Positions 1 to 5,616 of a stretch of 6,429 nt of DNA are shown here, in pieces. Location: assembly GCA_021827285.1 (NCBI GenBank), contig JAKAWM010000170.1:1-6429 (forward strand). Direction: 5' to 3'. Within the stretch, counting starts at the first letter, position 1. Each line of letters begins with the position of its first letter. The notes under the pieces are model-generated. The model had not been told where the DNA came from. It did no database searches and saw nothing but the letters and a program-made list of their open reading frames with translations. The position numbers and the translations under genes were made by a program. The stretch is from Actinomycetes bacterium. GTDB taxonomy: Bacteria > Actinomycetota > Acidimicrobiia > Acidimicrobiales > Palsa-688.

Positions 1-918
1 CACGCTCCCGTCCTTCGAACTGCCCCCATAGACATCGGTGCCATCCTGCGCGAGCGCCTCTGGGAGCGCAAGAGCCCAGGCGGGCCCGGTGGCTCGGGGG
101 GCTCGGGCGGTGCTGGTGGCTCGGGGACCTCGGCCGGCTCGGGCGGTGCTGGTGGCTCGGGGAGCGACGCTCGTGGCCTGACTGCCATCCTCACCAGTGC
201 TACCGTCCCTCCTCACCTCGGGGAGCGCCTTGGGCTCGCCCGGGGCAAATTCGACCAGTGTGACGTGGGCAGTCCCTTCGCATTCGCCGAGCAGGCCCTG
301 TTGTACTGCCCGCTCCACTTGCCCGATCCCCGTTCGCCCAGCTTCGAGGCGACCATGCATGCGGAACTGGTGGCCCTGATCGAAGCCGCGCGGGGTCGGA
401 CGCTTGCTCTCTTCACGAGTTGGCGCGCCACTCAGGCAGCCGCTGCTGCGGTTCGCGAGAAGGTGCAATGGCCAGTGCTTGTCCAGTCCGAGCTGCCCAA
501 GCCGAAGCTGGTGGCCCGCTTCAGTGCTGAGGAGCACTCCTGCTTGTTTGCCACCATGGGCTTTTGGCAGGGAGTGGACGTGCCCGGGCCTTCGCTCTCG
601 CTGGTTGCCATCGACCGCATCCCCTTCCCCCGTCCAGACGACCCGCTCCTGCAGGCTCGGCGAGCCGAGCTCGGCCCCAGGGCGTTCGAGCTCATAGATG
701 TGCCCCGGGCGGCCACGCTGCTGGCCCAGGGCGCGGGACGCCTGGTCCGCTCTAAACAGGACCGCGGTGTGGTGGCGGTGCTTGACCGCCGGCTGGGCAC
801 GGCTCGCTACCGCTGGGATCTGGTGGACGCCTTGCCGCCCATGCGGCGGACTAGGGACAGCGAAGCGGTCCTCCGCTTCTTACGATCATTACCACTAGGA
901 AATACTGAAAAGCATTGA
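1..918 (+). CDS. dinG: DinG/XPD-family ATP-dependent DNA helicase, C-terminal part (5' end outside window)
   Basis: The frame is open from base 1 to the TGA at 916-918, giving the last 305 residues of a superfamily 2 helicase that unwinds DNA using ATP. Family motifs appear in order: ILTSATV at visible residues 63-69, ALFTSWRA near 137, FWQGVDVPG followed by IDRIPFPRPDDPL near 188-215, and QGAGRLVRSKQDRGVVAVLD near 243-262 with the Q-x-x-GR-x-x-R arginines of motif VI. The Walker A, DEAH and any Fe-S cysteine region would lie upstream and cannot be checked. The protein ends soon after PPMRRTRD, about where I expect actinobacterial relatives to end. The oddity is a Gly/Ser-rich stretch of about 30 residues (27-56) between the RLWERK segment and the TSAT motif, where relatives as I remember them have a short link. 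Family assignment is strong. The exact ortholog (DinG of the Mycobacterium type versus a paralog) is less certain. Confidence 0.92.
   Translation, partial: HAPVLRTAPIDIGAILRERLWERKSPGGPGGSGGSGGAGGSGTSAGSGGAGGSGSDARGLTAILTSATVPPHLGERLGLARGKFDQCDVGSPFAFAEQALLYCPLHLPDPRSPSFEATMHAELVALIEAARGRTLALFTSWRATQAAAAAVREKVQWPVLVQSELPKPKLVARFSAEEHSCLFATMGFWQGVDVPGPSLSLVAIDRIPFPRPDDPLLQARRAELGPRAFELIDVPRAATLLAQGAGRLVRSKQDRGVVAVLDRRLGTARYRWDLVDALPPMRRTRDSEAVLRFLRSLPLGNTEKH
100..162 (+). repeat. In-frame direct repeat coding a Gly/Ser/Ala linker in the helicase
   Basis: A 27-bp sequence occurs identically at 100-126 and 136-162, a 36-bp period. Each copy encodes GSGGAGGSG in the helicase frame. The flanks at 79-99 are also Gly/Ser coding. 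The period is a multiple of three, so gain or loss of a unit keeps the helicase in frame. Confidence 0.9.
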
Positions 919-933
919 TATAGTCTCACGGTG
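916..933 (+). promoter_or_regulatory. Extended -10 promoter for a leaderless transcript
   Basis: TATAGT at 919-924 differs from the TATAAT consensus at one base. It is preceded by TG-A at 916-918, the layout of an extended -10 element. That same TGA is the helicase stop codon. The GTG start at 933 lies eight bases after the hexamer, about where transcription would begin, so the mRNA may have little or no leader. No Shine-Dalgarno sequence is visible before 933, and no convincing -35 hexamer is seen 16-18 bp upstream. The surrounding 885-925 is clearly more AT-rich than the rest of the window. This is prediction from sequence only. Confidence 0.5.
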
Positions 934-1274
934 TGGATAGCACAACTTGGTCGGCGCTGACCCAATTGGCCGAGGGCCAGCGCGGTCTGTTCTCATCGGC
1001 CCAAGCGGTTGATATTGGCGCTAGCCATGATTGGCTGTGCCGGAACGAGAGGGCGGGGAAGCTGCGCCGAGTGCGTCACGGCGTCTACCCGGGGGTGGAA
1101 ATAGCCGGGCGTGGCCACAGGGTGGCCTCGCGTTCCGCCTTTGATAGGGAGCGGCGAAAGTTCAACGAGCTTCTGGCCGCTGGATGGCTGATAGCCAGTA
1201 TCACCGCGACGATGTCGAGAGCGGAGGCGCTGGCAGCTGTGGAGCCGCTCCTGCGAGAGCGATCCTGGCGCTAA
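933..1274 (+). CDS. Internally deleted AbiEi-like winged-helix/DUF559 protein (relic)
   Basis: The 113-residue product starts at GTG 933. An in-frame TAG at 921-923 and the lack of other start codons rule out anything earlier. Residues 8-53 resemble the N-terminal winged-helix domain of AbiEi-family type IV antitoxin proteins: the QLAEGQRGLFSSAQAVDIG and LRRVRHGVYPG segments fit. Residues 55-110 resemble the end of a DUF559 (Vsr/PD-(D/E)XK-like) domain: VEIAGRGH, then SAFDRERRKFNELLAAGW. Full actinobacterial proteins of this architecture are usually about 250-320 residues, so some 150-200 residues of the middle appear missing, with the join near residues 54/55 (about 1092-1097, in a run of G). 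The usual VE-x-DG motif reads VEIAG here, with the acidic residue replaced by Ala. Nuclease activity is therefore unlikely. A DNA-binding remnant remains possible. No partner toxin is next to it. The gene follows the helicase by 14 bp but may have its own promoter. Confidence 0.72.
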   Translation: MDSTTWSALTQLAEGQRGLFSSAQAVDIGASHDWLCRNERAGKLRRVRHGVYPGVEIAGRGHRVASRSAFDRERRKFNELLAAGWLIASITATMSRAEALAAVEPLLRERSWR

Positions 1275-1320
1275 GGGAGATGGCCACCTCGCACTGAAGC
1301 GCGGGCACCTTTTCCCTGCA

Positions 1321-1352
1321 GTATGGGGCGACCTCGGTATGGGGCGACCTCG
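1321..1352. repeat. Perfect 16-bp tandem duplication
   Basis: GTATGGGGCGACCTCG occurs at 1321-1336 and again directly at 1337-1352. The period is not a multiple of three, which fits the non-coding reading of this gap. Confidence 0.95.
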
Positions 1353-1419
1353 GCTGGTGCTACAGATGGAGGGCCGCCTGGTGCAGTCTGCCGCGAGAGG
1401 CGAGAAGGCTTGGAGTGAA

Positions 1420-1441
1420 ATGCCGCGGAATTGCGCGGCAT
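1420..1441. terminator. Stem-loop, possible bidirectional terminator
   Basis: The arms ATGCCGCG (1420-1427) and CGCGGCAT (1434-1441) pair perfectly over 8 bp around a 6-base loop, GAATTG. It lies between two convergent genes, where a terminator is expected. There is no T-run on either side, so it is not a classical intrinsic terminator. Actinobacteria often use stems without a U-tract, but its function is inference. Confidence 0.45.
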
Positions 1442-1475
1442 AGTGCACATAACTCTCGGCCAGGAGGCGGCAGAG

Positions 1476-1497
1476 TGCGCCAAGACTGGGTGGCGCA
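1476..1497. terminator. Second stem-loop in the convergent gap
   Basis: The arms TGCGCCA (1476-1482) and TGGCGCA (1491-1497) pair perfectly over 7 bp with an 8-base loop. No T-run follows. It could back up the stem-loop at 1420-1441, or be a chance pairing in GC-rich DNA. Confidence 0.3.
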
Positions 1498-1532
1498 ACC
1501 GGGTCGGGCGCAGTTTTCGGCACCATGGTAGG

Positions 1533-1582
1533 GCGCAGGCAAGCGCAGGCAAGCGGAGGTAGGCGGAGGCAGGCGGAGGCAG
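1533..1582. repeat. Five-copy 10-bp tandem repeat
   Basis: Two units of GCGCAGGCAA (1533-1552) are followed by GCGGAGGTAG (1553-1562) and two units of GCGGAGGCAG (1563-1582). A degenerate sixth unit begins at 1583. The plus strand is purine-rich. The array ends 23 bp from the stop codon of the minus-strand lipoprotein gene, so it lies in that gene's 3' region. Confidence 0.9.
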
Positions 1583-1605
1583 GCGCCGCAACGAGGGGCG
1601 ACGGT

Positions 1606-4431
1606 TCAGGCCGAAGGAGTGCCCACCCAGACTGCCAACTGGCCGTCAAGCGTTCCGGCGACCACCGGGCCCTGGCCAACGTATACCGCCGCAGTGGCCT
1701 GGGTGTACAGCGCGCCCTCAAATGCCGCTACGAGCGGGTCCAGTTGCTGCCACGTGGTGCCGGCGTCGTTGGAGGTCCACAGTCCCACCGGGACGGGCAG
1801 CGCGCCGGCCGCGCCTCCCACGGGGGCCGGCCACCGCTGCGAGGGCAGGTCTCCTTGCCCGCTTACCCCCACCCAGGTTGTCGTGCCGGTGGCTATGTCG
1901 CCAAGCGGTGCGCCTTCGATACCGAACGGGCCGGCCGGGCCCGGTGCCGACCCGCCCAGCCCACCCGGCCCCGATTGGATCCCCGAGCCCGCCCCCCCCT
2001 GGGCCGAAGAGCCCGGAGAGCCAGACGGCGCGGAAGAGTTGAGAGAGCCAGAGGGCCCGGGCCCGGTGCTGCTCGTTGACGAAGCGGTCGTCGTACTAAA
2101 GGTAGGCGAGGCCGTAAAGGGGCTGAACGAGGACGAGGAGGACGATTGCTGCCAGCTCGCACCGTCCGGCGAGGACCACATGGCCGGCTGGAGGGCTGCG
2201 CCGCTCCCGGTGGACCCACCGGAGGCAATAAAGCTGTTGCCCGTGTACACGCACCAGTCCATGATCGAAGTAGAGCCGGCGGGCGGGCTGGTGGCCAGAG
2301 CGGCGTTAGCCCAGTTAGACCCGTTGTTGCTAACCCACGCCGCCGGCAGTGAACCCCTTGCCGTCTGGGTCACCGAGCCGACCACCACGGCGGCGCCCGT
2401 CCCGAAACAGGTCGCCTCTGGCCGTTCCACGCCCAGCTGCGGCGCCTGGTCCAGGGGCTGGGGCTCCTGCCACGTGGTGCCGTTCGGGCTGAACCAGTAC
2501 ATCGCTCGGGTGCCTGCGTTACCCGCGATGTACTCGGCCGCCCCGATGCGGCCCACCGCGACCGCGCTCGTTCCCAGTTCTCCAGGCCCGGCTGGGCCGA
2601 TGCCGGCGCTTGGCCAAGTCGTGCCGAGGTCGCTCGAAATACTGGCAAAGGCGCCTGCCGGGCTGGCTTCGGTCGTGGTCAGGTCGCTGCCGGCTTGCCT
2701 TGGTGAAGTGCCGGGCGGTCCGGTGGCGCGGCGAAGGGCCCGCCAACCCACGGCCAGCACCCCGCCCTTGACGGCCAAGAGCTGGCTGACTCGCGCCTGG
2801 TCAAAGGCGTCCACGTTGGCCATCTGCCAGCTCACGCCGTCGAGGGAAGTGAGGACCGCCACCGACGTAGTGCCGGCGCCCAAGCTCCGGCCCGGGTTGG
2901 TCAACTGCACGCTCATCACCAGGGTGCCATTGTCCGAGACCAGGCTCGTTGGGACGGCAGTGGCCAGCGGGTTGCCGAACACCCCGCTGGCGCTGGGTTG
3001 GTGCCAAACGCCGGCCTTCCTCACAAGAAGGTACGGCTGTCCAGGGAGGTTGTCGGCGACCACGGTTGTCCCGTCACTGGCTGCCACTAGCCCGAGGTGC
3101 CAGTCCCGGGCGCTCTGGGCTGCCGCCGGAAGCGGGATCTCGGTCCACGACAAGCCGTCCCCTGACTCCCAGAGCCTTTGGCGGGCCCTGCTACCCCCGA
3201 CCGCCAGTAGCCTCCCGTTCGCGCCGGTCGCCGCGTAAGCGATGGCCCCCGCGCTGGCCAGGGGCTCGGCGTCCAGGGTGAAACTGAGCGAGGTCTGGCT
3301 CCAGGAGAAGCCGTTCGGTGAGATCCAGGAGGCCGGCTGCCACTGGGCACCGGCCCGCACGCCGCCTACTGCCAAGATGCCGGTCGGCCCGGGTGTCCCG
3401 GGCACCGCGTTGCCGGACTCGCCGATGTCCACCAAGGACGTGATGAGGTGGTCGCCACTGCCGAAGAACGTGGCCGCGGCGCTGCGCACCGTGGTCCAAT
3501 GGATGCCGTCGGACGAGTACCACAGGGCGGCTGACGTTCGGTCGATGTTGACCGACGACCCGGCGGCGAAGACCCCGCTCGGGGTGATGAGAAGGTCGTT
3601 GATCACGGCCCCGGGGTCTCGGTTGACGATGCTCCCCGCCCCGCTGAGCACGGACCAGTGCTCACCGTCGGTCGAATACCACAGGGTCGTCCGGCCGGCG
3701 ACGGTCCCTGCGGCAAAAACACCGAGCGCCCCCGCAGTCACCGTGTCCATCACTGCCCCGCTCAGGCTGCCACTGGGGGGGTCCAGCGCGGGGGAGTCAG
3801 GTACAAGGGAAAAGGGGCGGCCGGGGCCGTTGGAGATCCAAACTGCTGCCTTCATGGTGGGGCCCGTGCCAATCGAGCCGACCACGACAGCCCGCCCTCC
3901 CCAATAACTGGCGGCATTGGCCGCGGTCGAGACGTGGGCTGCGGGAGTGGGGTCGGGGGGTGAGGGTAAGACCGTCTTTTCCCAGTTAAGGGCGCCAGGC
4001 GAGGTCCACGTCGTCGCTTGGGTGGTGCCCGCCCGCGAACTTTGCGTCCCCACCACCAGCCAGGCCCGTCCCTTTCCGGGCGCTAGGACGTTGGCCAGCG
4101 TGGTCGTCTCGCCCCCGCCCAACTGCAGGTTCATACCCTGGTCCCTCTGCCAGGAATATTGCTCCTGCGCGACTGCCCCGGTGGTGCTGGTGGTGCTCGC
4201 GGCGGGCGTGCGCGCCGGGAGGATCCCGGTAGTGGGTGACGTGGTCCGTGCCGGGCCACCGCATGCCGCCAGGAGGACACCCAGGGCCAAAAAGGCGAGG
4301 AGCGGGAGTCGTCGGGGGCAGCTGGAGGACCTCCCCTTTTCCAATGGCAGGTGGCGGTAAGGTGCCCGGCTCCCACCTGGTGCCCGGCTCCCACCTGGTG
4401 CCCGGCGCTCTTCGCGATCGGCCCTGCTCAT
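1606..4431 (-). CDS. Large lipoprotein with about twelve Asp-box (BNR-like) repeats
   Basis: The 941-residue product begins at ATG 4431, which lies 14 bp after the stop of the upstream minus-strand gene. An ATG at 4500 would overlap that gene by 55 bp and is rejected. The signal is a basic N-region, a hydrophobic LLAFLALGVLLAAC and a lipobox Cys at residue 57, so the mature protein should be lipid-anchored outside the membrane. A Ser/Thr/Pro-rich tether (about 63-85) follows. Repeats of the form S-x-D/N-G-x-x-W appear at about residues 142, 251 (WYSTDGEHW), 304 (WYSSDGIHW), 369 (WISPNGFSW), 421, 527, 597, 646 (WFSPNGTTW), 699, 752 and 885, with a degenerate one near 198. Each is typically preceded by a strand like ILAVGG or VFAAG. 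This is the signature of Asp-box beta-propeller blades as in sialidases and sorting receptors. No sialidase catalytic residues are evident, so binding or scaffolding is likelier than catalysis. A Ser/Gly/Pro-rich insert (about 762-842) splits off the last blade. No clear Shine-Dalgarno is visible; translational coupling to the upstream gene is likely. The function is unknown. Confidence 0.88.
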   Translation of the reverse strand: MSRADREERRAPGGSRAPGGSRAPYRHLPLEKGRSSSCPRRLPLLAFLALGVLLAACGGPARTTSPTTGILPARTPAASTTSTTGAVAQEQYSWQRDQGMNLQLGGGETTTLANVLAPGKGRAWLVVGTQSSRAGTTQATTWTSPGALNWEKTVLPSPPDPTPAAHVSTAANAASYWGGRAVVVGSIGTGPTMKAAVWISNGPGRPFSLVPDSPALDPPSGSLSGAVMDTVTAGALGVFAAGTVAGRTTLWYSTDGEHWSVLSGAGSIVNRDPGAVINDLLITPSGVFAAGSSVNIDRTSAALWYSSDGIHWTTVRSAAATFFGSGDHLITSLVDIGESGNAVPGTPGPTGILAVGGVRAGAQWQPASWISPNGFSWSQTSLSFTLDAEPLASAGAIAYAATGANGRLLAVGGSRARQRLWESGDGLSWTEIPLPAAAQSARDWHLGLVAASDGTTVVADNLPGQPYLLVRKAGVWHQPSASGVFGNPLATAVPTSLVSDNGTLVMSVQLTNPGRSLGAGTTSVAVLTSLDGVSWQMANVDAFDQARVSQLLAVKGGVLAVGWRALRRATGPPGTSPRQAGSDLTTTEASPAGAFASISSDLGTTWPSAGIGPAGPGELGTSAVAVGRIGAAEYIAGNAGTRAMYWFSPNGTTWQEPQPLDQAPQLGVERPEATCFGTGAAVVVGSVTQTARGSLPAAWVSNNGSNWANAALATSPPAGSTSIMDWCVYTGNSFIASGGSTGSGAALQPAMWSSPDGASWQQSSSSSSFSPFTASPTFSTTTASSTSSTGPGPSGSLNSSAPSGSPGSSAQGGAGSGIQSGPGGLGGSAPGPAGPFGIEGAPLGDIATGTTTWVGVSGQGDLPSQRWPAPVGGAAGALPVPVGLWTSNDAGTTWQQLDPLVAAFEGALYTQATAAVYVGQGPVVAGTLDGQLAVWVGTPSA
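1870..2150 (-). other. Low-complexity Ser/Gly/Pro linker inside the Asp-box lipoprotein
   Basis: About 80 residues (roughly 762-842 of the 941-residue protein) are almost only Ser, Thr, Gly, Pro and Ala. They begin with a run of six Ser and run through a GPGGLGGSAPGPAGP-like segment. They interrupt the regular spacing of Asp-box repeats before the last blade, so they probably form a flexible tether or a surface loop. The borders are approximate. Confidence 0.7.
4361..4406 (-). repeat. 18-bp tandem repeat in the lipoprotein N-region
   Basis: The 18-bp unit GGTGCCCGGCTCCCACCT (plus-strand reading) sits at 4361-4378 and 4379-4396, with a partial third copy (10 bp) to 4406. On the minus strand it encodes RAPGGS-RAPGGS-RAP at residues 10-24 of the lipoprotein, ahead of the signal-peptide core. 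The period keeps the reading frame. Confidence 0.92.
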
Positions 4432-4445
4432 GGTCGGGACCGGCA

Positions 4446-4811
4446 CTACCGGGAGCTGAGATGAATTCCGTCGGCTTGCTTGCGCTTCCAGACTTGCCAC
4501 CAGCGCCGGCTGTCCCGGTCCCGCTCGACCTCGGCAACTATCTCAGGCCCGGCGGCTGTGACGATGGCGTCCGCCTCGTCCAGCAGGTTGCCTACCCCGC
4601 CCTCGGGCAACTCCGGTTCGTCCTCTACCGGCGGGCGAGCCAGTGAGCCCACCACGAAGGAGCCGTCGATGATGTCTCTCTCGTAACGCGGGCAGCCCGC
4701 CGGGCAGCGCCAAGGCGCCTCTGGGGCCAGGTTGAGGACGCAGAACCGTGCCACCTCGCCCGTGGAATAGGTGCGGCTCTGGAAGTGTCGGCAGTCCTCC
4801 TGCATCGGCAT
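4446..4811 (-). CDS. Small four-cysteine conserved hypothetical protein
   Basis: The product is 121 residues from ATG 4811; a second ATG at 4805 is equally usable. The frame stays open up to 4907, but that upstream stretch looks like intergenic DNA and overlaps an inverted repeat. A weak GGGTGG lies directly before 4811. The N-terminal part has four cysteines at 7, 24, 36 and 40 (C-x16-C-x11-C-x3-C) in the context EDCRHFQSRTY, ARFCVL and APWRCPAGCPRYE, a plausible zinc or Fe-S site. The middle is strongly acidic (PVEDEPELPEGG) and the end is basic and Trp-rich (RRWWQVWKRKQ). There is no signal peptide or membrane segment, so it should be cytoplasmic. The wording feels like a conserved actinobacterial hypothetical protein, but I cannot name a family. 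It is the first gene of a two-gene unit with the large lipoprotein 14 bp downstream. Confidence 0.82.
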   Translation of the reverse strand: MPMQEDCRHFQSRTYSTGEVARFCVLNLAPEAPWRCPAGCPRYERDIIDGSFVVGSLARPPVEDEPELPEGGVGNLLDEADAIVTAAGPEIVAEVERDRDSRRWWQVWKRKQADGIHLSSR

Positions 4812-4954
4812 CCACCCAGTTTGGCACGTGCCTCGTCCCAAGCTGGCGAGGCACCCAGCTGGCCCGGGCTTTCTTAGCAATCCCTCAGGAAAAAGCTGAC
4901 GTAGCACTACCAGAGGCCTTACCAGTAGGAGTACCCTGGAGCAACTTGAGGACT
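4812..4954. promoter_or_regulatory. Divergent intergenic region
   Basis: This 143-bp region lies between the start codons of the minus-strand Cys protein (4811) and the plus-strand lipoprotein (4955), so it should hold promoters for both units. I find no convincing -35/-10 pair on either strand. The best plus-strand guess is CTGACG (4896-4901) with TACCAG about 18 bp on, which is weak. It contains the inverted repeat at 4828-4854, a GGCACGTGCC palindrome at 4823-4832, and two TACCAG copies around an AGGCCT palindrome near 4908-4925. Confidence 0.5.
4828..4854. promoter_or_regulatory. Inverted repeat upstream of the Cys-protein gene, possible operator or leader hairpin
   Basis: GTGCCTCG (4828-4835) and CGAGGCAC (4847-4854) are perfect 8-bp inverted arms around an 11-base loop. 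The first arm overlaps the 10-bp palindrome GGCACGTGCC (4823-4832). The element begins 17 bp upstream of the ATG at 4811, so it could be an operator or a hairpin in that gene's leader. Its function is inference. Confidence 0.4.
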
Positions 4955-5614
4955 ATGCCTGAGAGTGCGGTTCATCGCTCCCCGGTGACGGGGAGGCGGG
5001 GACGTGTGATCGGGTTCACGGTCGCGTTCGGCCTTCTGGGGGGCCTGCTGGCGGGTTGCGGTACCTCGGCGATCTATATAGGCACGACGACCCAGGAAAT
5101 GTTCTACAAGCTACCCAACGGCTGGAAGGTCTACAACGAAAAGACGCTCGAGCACGACGGGGTCATCACGGGTTCGGGGCCATTGTTCGAGTCGATCGCC
5201 ACCAGCGATCGAAGCATCGACCCCTCTACCGTCCCGGCAGCTTCGCATGGGCCCTGGGCGGAGGCAGTCGTCGCCTCCCTGAGCTCGACCGCGCAGCAAC
5301 AAGTGTCGTTTTCGTCCCTGAATGACATCTTCGTCCCCGTGGACCAGCTGAACCAGCAGGCACAGGGCTCGGTTTCCGAGTTGGCCCAACCCCAATTGGT
5401 GGTCCGTGGTGGCCTGCGTGGCACCCGGATCGAGTTCCAGGTCCCATCGCAGACGGGCATGATGTCGTTCGTGCAGGAGGCCCTGGTCAATAGCCCCTCT
5501 GACAAGATCTGGGCGCTGATCGTGGGCTGCTCGTCAGCCTGTTTCAACGCAAACCAGTCGGAGATCAACAACATCATCGACAGCTGGACCGTCCTGGACA
5601 AAGGAACGTCTTAA
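4955..5614 (+). CDS. 219-residue lipoprotein, possibly PsbP/Mog1-like fold
   Basis: The ATG at 4955 is chosen because it supplies the basic N-region (GRRGR, residues 13-17) ahead of the hydrophobic stretch and the LLAGC lipobox with Cys 35. The frame is open back to 4748, but that part is the antisense of the divergent gene. A GTG at 5006 has a good GGGAGG 9 bp upstream but would remove the positive charges. Ahead of 4955 there are GGAG at 4938-4941 and a close GAGG at 4948-4951. The mature part starts with a FYKLPNGWKVYNEK segment and ends with EINNIIDSWTVLDK. This LP-x-GW start and SW-x-V end recall small PsbP/Mog1-like (LpqN/DUF1795-type) domains, a tentative match. C192 and C196 (GCSSACF) could form a disulfide outside the cell. 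The role is unknown. It is the first gene of a pair, its stop overlapping the next start. Confidence 0.85.
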   Translation: MPESAVHRSPVTGRRGRVIGFTVAFGLLGGLLAGCGTSAIYIGTTTQEMFYKLPNGWKVYNEKTLEHDGVITGSGPLFESIATSDRSIDPSTVPAASHGPWAEAVVASLSSTAQQQVSFSSLNDIFVPVDQLNQQAQGSVSELAQPQLVVRGGLRGTRIEFQVPSQTGMMSFVQEALVNSPSDKIWALIVGCSSACFNANQSEINNIIDSWTVLDKGTS

Positions 5615-5616
5615 TG
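5600..5616 (+). promoter_or_regulatory. Ribosome binding site and TAATG stop/start overlap
   Basis: AAAGGA at 5600-5605 lies 8 bp before the ATG at 5614-5616. The A of that ATG is the last base of the preceding TAA (5612-5614). This fixes the start of the downstream gene and points to translational coupling of the pair. Confidence 0.8.

Larger units (their letters stand above)
1275..1605. other. Non-coding gap between convergent genes
   Basis: This 331-bp stretch separates the stop of the plus-strand relic from the stop of the minus-strand lipoprotein. I see no credible gene: the open frames crossing it have arbitrary composition, with no recognisable motif or start signal. It holds a 16-bp tandem duplication, two stem-loops suited to ending transcription from both sides, and a five-copy 10-bp repeat. 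Those are listed separately. Confidence 0.75.

Noticed and set aside
933..1274. A complete type IV toxin-antitoxin pair
   Set aside because: Only an AbiEi-like N-terminus is present. There is no AbiEii-type nucleotidyltransferase frame beside it, and the C-terminal half resembles DUF559 instead.
1321..1582. Tandem repeats in the gap as a possible CRISPR array
   Set aside because: Units are only 10 or 16 bp, directly abutting, with no unique spacers and no cas genes.
993..1721. A 242-codon minus-strand open frame across the relic and the convergent gap
   Set aside because: It overlaps both the relic and the end of the lipoprotein gene. It has Arg/Pro/Leu-rich arbitrary composition and runs through a 16-bp tandem repeat, whose period is not a multiple of three, as well as the 10-bp array.
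1747..2482. Identical 16-bp sequence CTGCCACGTGGTGCCG at 1747-1762 and 2467-2482
   Set aside because: Both copies encode GTTWQ of Asp-box repeats in the same frame of the lipoprotein, so protein repetition explains them. There is no sign of a separate DNA element.
1619..3238. A 539-codon plus-strand open frame opposite the large lipoprotein gene
   Set aside because: It is antisense to a gene with a signal peptide, lipobox and regular Asp-box repeats. Its own translation shows no domain or repeat logic. Long antisense frames are common in GC-rich DNA.
3242..3907. A 221-codon plus-strand open frame opposite the lipoprotein gene
   Set aside because: It has the same antisense origin and no recognisable motif or ribosome binding site. 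It is fully explained by the minus-strand gene.
4432..4500. Earlier ATG (4500) for the large lipoprotein
   Set aside because: It would overlap the Cys-protein gene by 55 bp. ATG 4431 follows that gene's stop by 14 bp and still includes the whole signal peptide.
4748..4954. Upstream extension of the 219-residue lipoprotein to ATG 4748
   Set aside because: The extra residues are antisense to the divergent Cys-protein gene and would put the signal peptide about 100 residues inside the protein.
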